64,000 bases of DNA from Xylanibacter rodentium. Lineage in GTDB: Bacteria > Bacteroidota > Bacteroidia > Bacteroidales > Bacteroidaceae. The position numbers and the translations under genes were made by a program. Location: NCBI RefSeq assembly GCF_013166575.1, contig NZ_JABKKE010000007.1:62001-126000 (forward strand). Direction: 5' to 3'. Positions 37,815-48,500 of the stretch are shown here, piece after piece (positions within the stretch are counted from its first letter, which is position 1; each line of letters opens with the position of its first letter). Under the pieces are notes generated by a model. That model ran no database searches and was not told where the DNA came from. It was given only the letters and a program-made list of their open reading frames with translations.

Positions 37815-37850
37815 TATTTTTGCAAATATACGCAATTATGTTTATTTTTG
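37815..37850. promoter_or_regulatory. Abutting divergent promoter elements, HD gene and menA
   Basis: TATTTTTG at 37815-37822 (forward) directly abuts a reverse TATATTTG at 37823-37830, and a second forward TATTTTTG is at 37843-37850. Confidence 0.6.
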
Positions 37851-37871
37851 CAAATAGTTAAATCAAAAAGA

Positions 37872-38780
37872 ATGAAAGAGACCGACATACGACAAAATTC
37901 CTTTCGTGCATGGCTGCTTGCCGCACGTCCGAAGACACTTACCGGCGCCGCCGTTCCCGTAATGATAGGAATGGCCTTGGCCTACACCGACTCCCAAAGC
38001 TATCCCGAGGGAACATTCAGTTGGACAGCCGCCGCATTGTGCTTTCTTTTTGCATTCATAATGCAGATAGACGCCAATTTCATCAACGACTTCTTCGACT
38101 GCCTCAAAGGTGCCGACAATGCCGAGACACGCCTCGGTCCGCTGCGTGCATGCTCACAAGGCTGGGTAAGCCTCGATGCCATGAAGCGGGCCATAGCCCT
38201 AACAACATGCACTGCCTGCGCTGTCGGTCTGCCGCTGATATACTACGGAGGTCTTGAAATGATACTTGTGGGCGCGGTGTGCGTGCTGTTCTGCTTTCTC
38301 TACACCACCCACCTGTCACTGATAGGCCTGGGCGACGTACTCGTAATCGTGTTCTTCGGGATTGTCCCCGTGTGCGTGTCTTACTATGTACAGCTACACA
38401 CATGCAACTGGCAGGTGTTCATAGCCTCATCGGCATGCGGCTTTGTCATCGACAGCCTGCTCATTGTCAACAATTTCCGCGACCGCGACAACGACCGCAA
38501 AAGCGGCAAGAACACCATCGTAGTGCGCTTCGGAGCACGTGCCAGCAGTTATGCCTATATGTATATAGGATTTACGGCATGCCTGATGGGAACTGTGTTT
38601 TGGGTCAACGGTCATGCTGCCGCCTTCCTGCTGCCGCTGATATATTTGGCAATGCATATCTTCACATACTTCAAGATGATACGTATCGACCATGGCAAAG
38701 CCCTGAACGAATGCCTTGGCGAGACCGCACGCAACATTCTAGTCTACGGAGTTGCAGTATCTGCGGGACTGCTCGTCTGA
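37872..38780 (+). CDS. menA: 1,4-dihydroxy-2-naphthoate prenyltransferase (MenA)
   Basis: The 302-residue UbiA-family enzyme has eight or nine membrane helices. The first prenyl-diphosphate motif is INDFFDCLKGADNAETRLGP and the second is IVNNFRDRDNDRKSGKNTIVVRFG. It attaches a polyprenyl chain to DHNA in menaquinone synthesis, needed for the anaerobic respiratory chain. ATG 37872 follows the -7 element at 37843-37850; the frame upstream to 37848 overlaps that promoter. No other men genes are nearby. Confidence 0.95.
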   Translation: MKETDIRQNSFRAWLLAARPKTLTGAAVPVMIGMALAYTDSQSYPEGTFSWTAAALCFLFAFIMQIDANFINDFFDCLKGADNAETRLGPLRACSQGWVSLDAMKRAIALTTCTACAVGLPLIYYGGLEMILVGAVCVLFCFLYTTHLSLIGLGDVLVIVFFGIVPVCVSYYVQLHTCNWQVFIASSACGFVIDSLLIVNNFRDRDNDRKSGKNTIVVRFGARASSYAYMYIGFTACLMGTVFWVNGHAAAFLLPLIYLAMHIFTYFKMIRIDHGKALNECLGETARNILVYGVAVSAGLLV

Positions 38781-38803
38781 CCGCAGCCTGACCGTCCGTA
38801 TCC

Positions 38804-38962
38804 TTATACCCTAAAATACTTATAATACAGGAATGCGAGCACTGCCACCATAGCTATAGTAACCACAGTGCGAAGCAGGCAGCCCGCCATCCGCTTGACA
38901 ACGACAAAACCGATGATTATCATCAGCAGAAGAGCTATATACTGTACAAAATTACTATCCAT
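38804..38962 (-). CDS. Small 52-residue membrane protein
   Basis: A reverse-strand frame starts MDSNFVQYIALLLMIIIG and has two hydrophobic segments (about 7-21 and 29-45) parted by KRMAGCLLR, ending YYKYFRV. Its size and hydrophobic pattern resemble small Bacteroidetes membrane proteins. Nothing more is recognised. It lies between menA and the pseudouridine synthase, convergent with menA. Confidence 0.6.
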   Translation of the reverse strand: MDSNFVQYIALLLMIIIGFVVVKRMAGCLLRTVVTIAMVAVLAFLYYKYFRV

Positions 38963-39037
38963 AAAACGTAAGTCTGAATATATACCGTATCTGATATGCG
39001 GAAAACAACTTGATTCCGCATAAAGAGAAAAATCCCG

Positions 39038-39937
39038 TCACTTGAACATCATCCTGAAAGCCGTAGGCACGGGCGTCTCGAACTCCATGCGCTCACCTGT
39101 CACAGGATGCGTGAAACAGAGCATGTAGGCATGCAGGCAAAGCCGATGCAACGGGTCGTCGCCATTGCCATACTTCACGTCGCCACACACTGGGTGCCCC
39201 ATGTCGGCCGAGTGCACACGTATCTGATTCTTTCGTCCCGTCTCAAGTTTGAACTCAACGAGCGAATGTGCCGTCGTACGTGCCAGCACATGATAATGGG
39301 TCACGGCATACTTGCCGCCATTATCCACCGGAGAGGAATATGTGATATAAGCCTTGTTGTCCTTAAGCCAGTTGGCCACCGTTCCTCCGTCACCGGACAT
39401 CTCGCCGCTAACTACAGCCACATAACGGCGGTCGTAGACTATATCATGCCAGTTGTGCTCCAATATCTGTTCCGTCTCGATGTCCTTGGCATACACCATC
39501 AGTCCGCTCGTGTCCCGGTCGAGCCTGTGCACCACGTGCGCCCTGCAGCGCTGCCGCGACTTATGGAAATAGTCGTCCAGCACCGACTTCACATTGAGCG
39601 ACGAATGCCCTGCCGCCATCGACAGAATGCCGGTGTTCTTCTCCACCACGATTATCCATCTGTCTTCATACACGATATTGACATACCGGCTTCTGAACCC
39701 CTGCTGATTGCGTTTGCTCTTGCTCACAGCCACCTTCATGCCCGGTTGCAGCATGTAGTCAAACTGCGTCACACACTTTCCGTTCACCTTTATGCCGTGC
39801 CCCTGCAATGTGGCCTTTATCTTCGTTCGGCTCTCTTTCACGTTGGCAAGCAAAAACTCAAGCAGTCCGACGCTCTCTGTCACCGTCAGATGTTCATAGT
39901 CTCCCTCACGGTTGTAACCTGTATTATATTTCATCAT
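39038..39937 (-). CDS. RluD-family pseudouridine synthase
   Basis: The 299-residue protein has an N-terminal S4 domain (LLEFLLANVKESRTKIKATLQGHGIKVNGKCV) and the pseudouridine synthase core. Its catalytic Asp is in VVHRLDRDTSGLMVYAKD, with KNQIRVHSADMGHPVCGD near the C-terminus. It converts uridine to pseudouridine in large or small RNA. The promoter at 39960-39967 excludes upstream in-frame codons. Two adjacent ATG codons are possible (39937 and 39934). The exact RNA site is not defined by sequence. Confidence 0.92.
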   Translation of the reverse strand: MMKYNTGYNREGDYEHLTVTESVGLLEFLLANVKESRTKIKATLQGHGIKVNGKCVTQFDYMLQPGMKVAVSKSKRNQQGFRSRYVNIVYEDRWIIVVEKNTGILSMAAGHSSLNVKSVLDDYFHKSRQRCRAHVVHRLDRDTSGLMVYAKDIETEQILEHNWHDIVYDRRYVAVVSGEMSGDGGTVANWLKDNKAYITYSSPVDNGGKYAVTHYHVLARTTAHSLVEFKLETGRKNQIRVHSADMGHPVCGDVKYGNGDDPLHRLCLHAYMLCFTHPVTGERMEFETPVPTAFRMMFK

Positions 39938-39959
39938 TATATTATATATAATTGCGGTG

Positions 39960-39967
39960 CAAAGGTA
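39960..39967 (-). promoter_or_regulatory. -7 element of the pseudouridine synthase gene
   Basis: The reverse strand reads TACCTTTGC, about 23 bases before the first of the two ATG codons. Confidence 0.6.
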
Positions 39968-40053
39968 CAAATAAAAACAATAATCACGGTCTGCCGCCAA
40001 AAGATATTTCAAACCAAAGCCGTAATGAAGCTATTCGACTTTGGTACAACGGC

Positions 40054-40115
40054 CTTGGACTAACAGTACAGCAGCCTTGAACCAACAGTACAGAGGCCTT
40101 GAACCGACCCGACAG
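40054..40115. repeat. 22-bp tandem repeat, second sequence family
   Basis: Units start at 40054, 40076 and 40098. The first two differ at only a few bases (CTTGGACTAACAGTACAGCA and CTTGAACCAACAGTACAGAG, each plus 2 bases), and the third fades after CTTGAACC. It is unrelated in sequence to the TTATTGAC family but has the same period. Confidence 0.85.
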
Positions 40116-40206
40116 TTCGCATACCTACATACGGGCAACATCACTTTATTTAACCATTTGACTATAATTTTAATACAATTGCAACATTTATACAAAAATT
40201 TTTAGT

Positions 40207-40214
40207 TAAATTTG
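40207..40214 (+). promoter_or_regulatory. -7 element of the Oar-like receptor operon
   Basis: TAAATTTGC matches TAnnTTTG; the leader would be about 60 bases. Confidence 0.65.
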
Positions 40215-40279
40215 CAGCAAAATAGTAAGGGCAGCAAGCTGTTCTTCGGTTTAAATCATTAATTTCAAACTATTTATTT

Positions 40280-43200
40280 ATGTACAAGAGATTGTATTTC
40301 CTATTCGCTGCAATGCTGATGATGGTTTCGTCAGCCGTGGCACAGGTAACTACATCCGGAATGTCAGGCAAAATCACGGCCAACGGAGAAGACGTCATCG
40401 GCGCCACCATCGAGGCCGTACACACCGCATCCGGAACACGTTACGTGGGAGTTACTAACACCAAAGGTATGTACAACATACTCGGTATGCGCTCAGGCGG
40501 CCCCTACGAAGTCAAAATCAGCTATCTCGGCTATGAGACAAAAATCGTCAAAGGCGTCACGCTGCAGTTGGGCGAGACCTACAACCTCAGCACTTCTATG
40601 AATGAAGACGCCAAGGTTCTCGGTGAAGTCGTTGTGACGGGAAAGGGCACCAAGCTCAACATCGAGAAGACCGGAGCCTCCACCAACATCACCAACCAGC
40701 AGATAATGAATCTGCCCACGGTGACAAGAAGCATCACCGACGTGACACGCCTCTCACCTTATGGCGGCAACGGCATGAGCTTTGCCGGAGCCGACGGCCG
40801 CACGGCCAACTTCACAGTCGACGGAGCCAACTTCAACAACAACTTCGGTCTGTCGTCAAAACTTCCCGGTGGAGGAAATCCAATCTCGCTCGACGCCATC
40901 GAGGAACTGCAAGTGGTGATATCTCCGTTTGACGTGCGCCAGACCAACTTTATCGGTGGCGGTGTCAATGCAATCACCAAATCGGGAACAAACACATTCA
41001 AAGGTACAGCCTACGTATACCACCGCAACGAGAACATGCGCGGCGACGCCATCGAAGGCGAGCAGATACCGGGCGCCCGCGAGAAGGATCGCACCACTAC
41101 ATACGGATTCACCCTCGGCGGCCCCATCATCAAGAACAAGCTCTTCTTCTTCGCCAATGCCGAATACTCCAAGACCCCGTCCGTGGCAGTACGCTGGAGA
41201 GCATCCGAGAACGGTGTGGGCAATGCCGACAGCTACCTGTCATACACCACGGTGGCCGACATGGAGCGTGTGCAGGCCCACGCACTCGAGAAGTACGGAT
41301 ACAACACCGGCTCATACAACAGTTTTCCCGCCGATGAGGACAACACCAAGATTCTGGCACGCATAGACTGGAACATCACCAACGACCATCGTCTGGCACT
41401 GCGCTACAACTACACCAAAAACACGGCATGGAACGGCCCCAACGCCTCGTCGATGGACGGAGGCACACGTTCGGCCTACGCGCGTACATCGCTGTACTCC
41501 ATGGTGTTTGCCAACTCGATGTACTCTATGGAAAACAGGGTCCACTCGTTTTCTTTCGACCTAAACAGCCGTTTGAGCGACAATCTCTCAAACCAGTTGC
41601 TCGCCACATTCTCCAAACTTGACGACGTGCGCGGCACCAACTCTTCCGAATTCCCCTTCATCGACATACACGACGGAACCAATACCACCACACAGTATAT
41701 GTCGCTGGGATACGAGCTCTTCACATACAACAACGCCGTACACAACACCATCTTCAACATCAAGGATGACGTGACATACTACTTGGGACAGCATAAGATA
41801 ACGGCCGGATTGAGCTATGAGTATCAGATGGCCGACAACCAATACATGCGCAACGGTACGGGATACTACCGATACAAGAGCGTAGACGACTTCATCAACG
41901 GTGCCGTGCCCGAAGTCGTATGCCTCACATACGGATATGACGGCGAGACATCGCCTGCCGCACGCGTAAAGTTCAACCAGGCAAGCCTATATGCCCAGGA
42001 CGAATGGAACCCTACCGACAAGCTGAAACTGACTGCCGGCATACGCTTCGACGGTCTCTTCTTCAACAACGGCGACCTGATGACCAACAAAGCCATCTAC
42101 GACCTTGACTACAACGGACGCCACATCGACACGGGCAAATGGCCGTCGTCAAACATCATGGTGTCTCCGCGAGTAGGATTCACCTACGACGTGTTCGGTG
42201 ACAAGAGCCTGAAAGTACGCGGAGGTACCGGACTGTTTGCCGGCCGTCTGCCACTGGTATTCTTCACCAACATGCCCACAAACGGCGGTATGGTACAGTA
42301 TCAGGCACAGCTCGGCCCGTCGACCAACTACAAGCGTCTGCCACAGGCCGTCAAAGACCACTTCGCCACGACTGACGCAAACGGCAACAGAGTGGAAGGG
42401 ACAATGACCGACATACTGAAGCAATTTGCAGGCGGACTCACCGTCGATGCCAACGGCCGCGCATCCATCGGAGCTCTCAAGGACAAGCTCATCGGCATGG
42501 GATTCCCCAACACCATCTCTCCCGAAGACGGAGCGGTGCCTTCAGCCATCTCGGCCGTAGACCCCGACTTCAAGATGCCACAGGTATGGAAGACGTCAAT
42601 CGCCGTTGACTATGAGGTGCCGGTGTCGTTCCCGTTCACGGTGACGGCCGAAGGTATATTCAACAAGACCATCAACGGCGTTACAATATCCGACTGGAGC
42701 ATGATGCCCGTAGAAGGTTTTGCACGACCCAACGGTGCTGACAACCGTCCGCTCTTCCCCGAGACATTCCGCACAGGCACAAAGGCATTCGTGCTTGAGA
42801 ACACGAGCAAGGGCTACGGATGGTCGGCCAATGTTACAATAAACATGCGCCCCATCGAGACACTCAGCCTTATGGCCGCCTACACACACACCGTTTCAAA
42901 GGAACTTACCGGCATGCCCGGCTCCAACGCCGAATCGGCATTCACGTATGTCCCCACCGTCAACGGTCCTAACAACATCAACCTGCACAACTCGCAGTAT
43001 GTCACTCCCGACCGCTTTGTCGTGTCGGCCACTCACAGCGACAAGCACGGCAACCATGTCGGCATCATCTACGAGACGTGGCGCGGCGGATACAACTATT
43101 CGTACATGACAGCCAACGACATGAACGGCGATGGATACAACTACGACGCCCTGTATATCCCCACCGACAAGCAGGTGGCCGACGGGCTGTTCCGCTTCAA

Positions 43201-43618
43201 GACCGAAGACGACCAAAAGCAGTTCATGGACTATGTACACGGCGACAGCTATCTGAAAAACCATCAGGGCGAATATGCCGAGGCTTACAGCGTATACTCT
43301 CCGTGGGTGCACCGTATCGACCTGAGCTACAAGCACGACTTCAAGGTCGCATTCGGCAAGACCACACATAAGCTTCAGTTGAGCTGCGACATCAAGAACG
43401 TGCTCAACCTTTTCAACTCAAGCTGGGGCGTAAGCAAAATCATGAACTCGAAACTGAACGAGGGACGCATACTCAAATATGAGGGCACCGACGCAGAGGG
43501 GTACGCCACATTCTCAACTCCTGCAGCCGTCAGCGGCAGCACAAAGACATGGACTCCTTATCACGCCATCGGTCAGTGCTGGTATGCTTCAGTGGGTGTC
43601 AAGTATATATTCAACTAA
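40280..43618 (+). CDS. Oar-like TonB-dependent outer membrane receptor
   Basis: The 1112-residue protein has a signal peptide (to SAVAQ), a carboxypeptidase-like regulatory domain (~25-110, ENGEDVIGATI and SYLGYETKIVKGVTL-type). A TonB plug contains VDGANFNNNFG and LDAIEELQVVISPFDVRQTNFIGGGVNAITKSGTN. A long barrel ends LQLSCDIKNVLNLFNSSWG...GVKYIFN. This is the Oar/OmpA-related branch of TonB receptors, distinct from SusC. It probably imports a glycan, peptide or metal complex. The following lipoprotein begins 18 bases later and is likely its surface partner. Length and order are normal for the family. Confidence 0.92.
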   Translation: MYKRLYFLFAAMLMMVSSAVAQVTTSGMSGKITANGEDVIGATIEAVHTASGTRYVGVTNTKGMYNILGMRSGGPYEVKISYLGYETKIVKGVTLQLGETYNLSTSMNEDAKVLGEVVVTGKGTKLNIEKTGASTNITNQQIMNLPTVTRSITDVTRLSPYGGNGMSFAGADGRTANFTVDGANFNNNFGLSSKLPGGGNPISLDAIEELQVVISPFDVRQTNFIGGGVNAITKSGTNTFKGTAYVYHRNENMRGDAIEGEQIPGAREKDRTTTYGFTLGGPIIKNKLFFFANAEYSKTPSVAVRWRASENGVGNADSYLSYTTVADMERVQAHALEKYGYNTGSYNSFPADEDNTKILARIDWNITNDHRLALRYNYTKNTAWNGPNASSMDGGTRSAYARTSLYSMVFANSMYSMENRVHSFSFDLNSRLSDNLSNQLLATFSKLDDVRGTNSSEFPFIDIHDGTNTTTQYMSLGYELFTYNNAVHNTIFNIKDDVTYYLGQHKITAGLSYEYQMADNQYMRNGTGYYRYKSVDDFINGAVPEVVCLTYGYDGETSPAARVKFNQASLYAQDEWNPTDKLKLTAGIRFDGLFFNNGDLMTNKAIYDLDYNGRHIDTGKWPSSNIMVSPRVGFTYDVFGDKSLKVRGGTGLFAGRLPLVFFTNMPTNGGMVQYQAQLGPSTNYKRLPQAVKDHFATTDANGNRVEGTMTDILKQFAGGLTVDANGRASIGALKDKLIGMGFPNTISPEDGAVPSAISAVDPDFKMPQVWKTSIAVDYEVPVSFPFTVTAEGIFNKTINGVTISDWSMMPVEGFARPNGADNRPLFPETFRTGTKAFVLENTSKGYGWSANVTINMRPIETLSLMAAYTHTVSKELTGMPGSNAESAFTYVPTVNGPNNINLHNSQYVTPDRFVVSATHSDKHGNHVGIIYETWRGGYNYSYMTANDMNGDGYNYDALYIPTDKQVADGLFRFKTEDDQKQFMDYVHGDSYLKNHQGEYAEAYSVYSPWVHRIDLSYKHDFKVAFGKTTHKLQLSCDIKNVLNLFNSSWGVSKIMNSKLNEGRILKYEGTDAEGYATFSTPAAVSGSTKTWTPYHAIGQCWYASVGVKYIFN

Positions 43619-43636
43619 TAAAGAAAGGAATAAAAT

Positions 43637-45286
43637 ATGAAACTGAAATATTTATTCACAGCCATCGTCTCGGCACTTCTTCTTACAGGATGCTCCGAAG
43701 ACAACGAGCCGGCCGGACAGCTGGGCAACATCGGCCTGTCTACCACCTATGCCGTAATCCCGGACGAAGGTGGAGAGGCGACGGTAAACATCACAGCCAA
43801 CGACAATTGGGAAATCACCAATGTCGCCATTGACGAGGAAACAGGCAAGCAAGTGATTGCCAAGGACGGTGAACCGGTAAGAGACAAGAACGGCAAAGCC
43901 ACGGAAACATGGTTTACACTGTCCCAACTCTCAGGCACAGCCAACACAAGAGAGAATCCGACAACGGAACTTAAGATAAAGGCTGACCGCATCGACGGAG
44001 GACGCGAAATGGAGCTGCAAATCAAGATAGGCAGCAACATGCAGTTCCTCAAGGTGCGCCAAGGTGCCATGGAGGCCGTTTCGGCAAGCTGCGCCGAGGT
44101 GATAGCAGGCGCCGACGGCAAGACTTACCGGGTGAAAGGTATATGTACGTCAATAGCCAACACGACTTACGGCAACTGGTATCTCAACGACGGAACGGGA
44201 GAAGTATATATATATGGTACTCTCGATGCCAACGGTGGCAAACAGAACTTTCTCAGCCTCAACATCGAGGTGGGCGACGAAGTGGAACTTGAAGGTCCGA
44301 AGACCACATACAGCGGAAATGTAGTCGAGTTGGTCGACGTCACCGTAATCAAGATTACCAAGTCGCTTATCAAGGTTGTTTCACCGGAAGCCACTATATC
44401 AAAGGATGGCGGCGAGCTTGAAGTGAAAGTGGCATACAAGGGCAAAGGCGCATACGCCGACATTCCTGCCGACGCCCAGGAATGGATTCGCTACAAGACC
44501 ACGGAATTCATTGCAGGCGTTCCTTCGAAGATTGAGCAGAATCCTGCCGACACCGCAGTGTTCAAGTTTGACATCATGGCCAATGTGGCCGGTGCCCGCG
44601 AAGGCAAGATAGCATTCAACTCAGGCAACGGTTCCGGCACGTCCAATGTGGAATACACATTCACACAGGAAGGAGCCATTGAGGAAGTGACAATAGCCGA
44701 TTTCCTTTCACGCGAGGAAGGTTCCGCACAGTATAAGATTTCGGGTATTGTAACCAAGATCGTCAACACCACCTATGGCAACATATACATCAAGGATGCC
44801 ACAGGCGAAGCCTATATATACGGACTGCTCACTTCCAAAGGACAGTCGAAGCAGTTTGAAACTATGGGCATTGAGGAGGGCGACGTGGTTACCGTTGTCG
44901 GCACAAGAAGTTCGTACAAAGGCAATCCGCAGATGCCCAACGCCGTATACCAAAGCCATATCGACGTTACACCGATAAGCACTGCCAAGTTCCGCAATGT
45001 TGAGGACAGCAAGGACAAGTACTACATGCTCACCGGTAAGGTTGAGAAAGTCACCGAAGCCGGTGCCAAGGACGACATCGAGACATACGGCAACTTCAAC
45101 CTCACCGACGAAAGCGGTTCGGTATACGTTTACGGTGTTACCACCGGATGGAACGGAGAGCGCAAGAAGTTCGGCACGCTCGGTGTTGGCTATGGTGACG
45201 AAATCACCATCCTCGCATACAAGGACACTTACAAAGGTCTCGTTGAGGCTGTAGGCATCTATGTGTCACACAAGAAAGCGGAATAA
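43637..45286 (+). CDS. Surface lipoprotein with BACON-like domains and three OB-fold repeats (DUF5689-like)
   Basis: The 549-residue protein has a lipoprotein signal (LLLTGCSEDNEP, acylated Cys ~19). The first domain has BACON-type features (VIPDEGGEATVNITANDNWEI). A second BACON-type stretch is at ~250-345 (ATISKDGGELEVKVAYKGKG). OB-fold modules of ~90 residues appear three times, each with a YIYG-like strand: EVYIYGTLDANGGK, EAYIYGLLTSKGQS and SVYVYGVTTGWNGE. Each module also has IANTTYGNWY or a similar segment. It lies in an operon with the Oar-like receptor and would act on the cell surface, binding the ligand for it. No enzyme motif is visible. Confidence 0.82.
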   Translation: MKLKYLFTAIVSALLLTGCSEDNEPAGQLGNIGLSTTYAVIPDEGGEATVNITANDNWEITNVAIDEETGKQVIAKDGEPVRDKNGKATETWFTLSQLSGTANTRENPTTELKIKADRIDGGREMELQIKIGSNMQFLKVRQGAMEAVSASCAEVIAGADGKTYRVKGICTSIANTTYGNWYLNDGTGEVYIYGTLDANGGKQNFLSLNIEVGDEVELEGPKTTYSGNVVELVDVTVIKITKSLIKVVSPEATISKDGGELEVKVAYKGKGAYADIPADAQEWIRYKTTEFIAGVPSKIEQNPADTAVFKFDIMANVAGAREGKIAFNSGNGSGTSNVEYTFTQEGAIEEVTIADFLSREEGSAQYKISGIVTKIVNTTYGNIYIKDATGEAYIYGLLTSKGQSKQFETMGIEEGDVVTVVGTRSSYKGNPQMPNAVYQSHIDVTPISTAKFRNVEDSKDKYYMLTGKVEKVTEAGAKDDIETYGNFNLTDESGSVYVYGVTTGWNGERKKFGTLGVGYGDEITILAYKDTYKGLVEAVGIYVSHKKAE

Positions 45287-45327
45287 CCCCCGTCACGCCT
45301 TACTGGCGTAAAAACAACACTCAAAAC

Positions 45328-45365
45328 CGGCGGCATGTCTTTGAAGGCATTGCCGCCGATTTCTT
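45328..45365 (+). terminator. Terminator after the Oar-like operon
   Basis: CGGCGGCA at 45328-45335 pairs with TGCCGCCG at 45351-45358; a T-rich stretch follows. Confidence 0.7.
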
Positions 45366-45492
45366 TATATTTGCCATATCCGTTTTCATCAAACCATATA
45401 TTTACAGGCTTTTAGACACTATTTCGTATGGCTTTGATACAAATCCGAAAGCCTATGCAACAAACATCAAAGATTCTACGGGCTATTTATCG

Positions 45493-45500
45493 TAATTTTG
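45493..45500 (+). promoter_or_regulatory. -7 element of the GH98 gene
   Basis: TAATTTTG fits the consensus. The leader is about 85 bases. Confidence 0.65.
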
Positions 45501-45593
45501 TGCAATGATTGAGCATACATCTCCTCAGGCGATGAACCATAACAAAGAATTGGACCTTGGAATGAATTTAATGTTATATAATAATTGAGAATT

Positions 45594-48500
45594 ATGAAGA
45601 TACGACTGTTTAAAATGTTTATGATGTTTGCCGTCTTTACGCTGGCAACGGTAACGGCATCGGCACAGGAACGCCGACCGATAGACGAAAAGCACCCCAT
45701 GTGGCTGATACATGTGGACATCTGGAATCAAGCCGATCCTCAAAAGATTATCGACCTCATTCCTGATGACATCAAGCCTTTCGTGTGTCTCAACCTGTCG
45801 CTATCGTGCAGCTACGATAAGGAGAAAGACGTATATATGCGCCCGCAGAACGGTGTGCGCACGTTCAAGTCGTGGGCCACGGTGTGTCAGGCCAACAATA
45901 TGTGGTTTACCTGCCAGCCCGCCAGTGGCGGGCACACCCATATAAAGGACGACGACTTGGAGACATTCGAGTATTTTCACAAACGTTACCCCAATTTCCT
46001 CGGATGGAATTTTGCCGAACAGTTCTGGGGATTCGACGAACCGAACGACAAGAGTTCAAGCACGCAGCTCGACCGTCTGGCGCTGTTTGCCAAGCTGATA
46101 CCCATGGCCCACAGATACGGTGGTTTTCTTACCATCAGTTTCTGCGGCAACATATGGTCGCACGGCCTCAACCCCGTAGGAATGATGAAGCGCAACGCAG
46201 ATCTGCTTCAGGCATGCCGTGATTATCCCGAGGCCATTCTGTGGCTCTATAAGTACACAACATCGTCATGTTTCTATAACAACGAGAGTGTCACTTTCTC
46301 TCCGTTCATCTCCGGACTGGCCAAGAACTACGGTGTGCGCTACGACAACTGCGGATGGAACGGAGCACTCGATGCTATCCTCGGCGAGAACCACGGCCGC
46401 AAATATCCCAATGCAGCCGGAATAGGCACTGTTATGGAGCAGACCTGTGTCAATGGCGGAGCCGTATGGGACGGCCCCGAGCTTATATGGACCGAAGACT
46501 TCCAGAACCTTGCCACATCCAACGTCAACGGATACACACGCCGCAACTGGGGCCGTTTCCCCGGTTTCGACAAGGTGTGGATAGACATGTTCCGCAAGAT
46601 TACCGACGGCACCATGTACATCCCCACGCGCAAGGAAGTGGTGGACCGCACCAAGATTATAGTTGTAAACGACATGACAAGCGGCAGCGATGAGGACAAA
46701 TATGCCTCGTGGGGCAGCCTTTATGACGGGCTGTACAAGCAGGACGACCCGTTCAACACCGGCAACGGACAGTGGATGAACAACTACTGGTATCTGAAGA
46801 AGACAGGCCGCTACGGTACGATACCAGTGGCCGTCGAGCTGTACGACGACCTTGCCAAGACTATTCCCGTAGTAGTGAAGAAGTCGGAACACAACAAACG
46901 CTGGCCCAACGAGAGCAAAAAGGTGGAGGAGTACAACAAGATGTATCCCGAGACAAGCACCGGCGATCTCTTCGTATCGCGCCACAAGAACCAGATTGTA
47001 GCCTACACACCCTATACATATCTCAACGAGAAGACCACGGCACAGGGCTCTATGGCACTGCAATACAACACATGCGAAAGCATGGAACTCACTTTCGGAC
47101 AGCTGTGCAGCGGTATCATACGCGAATATGCCGGCCATATCGACTGTTATCTCAACAACTTCCGCTCCGACGCACCTGCCAAAGTGACCGACATTATCGT
47201 GATAAAGGGCGCTACAGCACGCCCGTCGCACGAGCTAAAACGCCGCGCATCGGCCATAGCAAGCAGCAGTGAGACATGGGACGAAACCACCGGCACCTAC
47301 ACTCTTGAGGTGAGCCACAATGGCCCCGTGGACGTGAAGATAACATGTGCAGGTGCTGCCACCGACCGCGCTACCGACATCCTGCCGGCCGAGGCACTCA
47401 CCGCAGACCTGCCGAAACAGCCGGGTGACTATACCGGCGAACTGATTATCGAGGCCGAGGACATGGACTACAAGTCGATAAAGGACTGCGTGGTACTTCC
47501 CTACTACAATCGTCCAAATGTAAGAGGATTTGCCGGGAACGGCTTCATAGAGATGGGAACCAACACTGCCGGCAGCCTACGCCACGCCACCAACAAGCTG
47601 AAAGCCGGCACTTATGACATCACCGTGCGCTACAGTTCTGCATCGGCTGCCGGCACACTGAATGCCATGGTCAACGGAAAGACATATACGCTGCAGTGTG
47701 AGCAAACAGAGACCAACGAGTGGAAGAAGGTGACATTCACCGCTGACATTAAGACGGGCAACAACACTCTCACACTGACCAACAACAAGGGTATCGACAT
47801 GATGATAGACCAGGTGACATACGCCCCACAGGGCACACCTGCCGAGGAATTCCTCGTAACCATACGCGACGCAGAGCACGGTAAGGTGACAGCCAGCACA
47901 GTAACAGCTGCCGAAGGCACCGTGGTGACACTCAACGTAGATGCCGAAACCGGCTACGCTCTTGCCGGATGGGAAATAGTACACGGCAACGTGACCATCG
48001 GCGATGACCTCACCTTCGTCATGCCCGACGACAACGTTACGTTGCGCCCGTTCTTCAAAGACGTCACATCTATGTACAAACTCTCATTCGACAAGGTAGG
48101 CACTGGAGCATTGCCCGAGGGATGGCGTACAGTGCAGGGAGGCGACGAGGTACACGAATATCCCAACACCTACGGTCAGGGAGCACGCACATTCTCAGGC
48201 TTCAACGGCTATCAGGGGCGCGCACTCTACTGGCGCGAGAAAAATGCCGAATACGGACGTCAGGAAGCCTACCGCCTCGCACTTGAGCCTGGAAACTACC
48301 AGCTGAAATACGCTGTGGCCGCATGGAAAGGCCAGCCCAACTACCGTGTTTCCATCCTCGACGAGAGAGGCAACGCCATCGTAACATCACCGGTACACAC
48401 AGCCTCGCCCAACGCCAACGGCAGTAGTACAGCCGATGTGAGCAAAACCGTGCTCCGCGAGCTTGACGTGAAGATAGCCGTGGCCGGCAACTACATCATC

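Larger units (their letters stand above)
45287..45593. other. Intergenic region before the GH98 gene
   Basis: The 307-base spacer holds the terminator at 45328-45365 and the promoter with TAATTTTG at 45493-45500. The rest is AT-rich leader without a recognisable feature. Confidence 0.6.
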
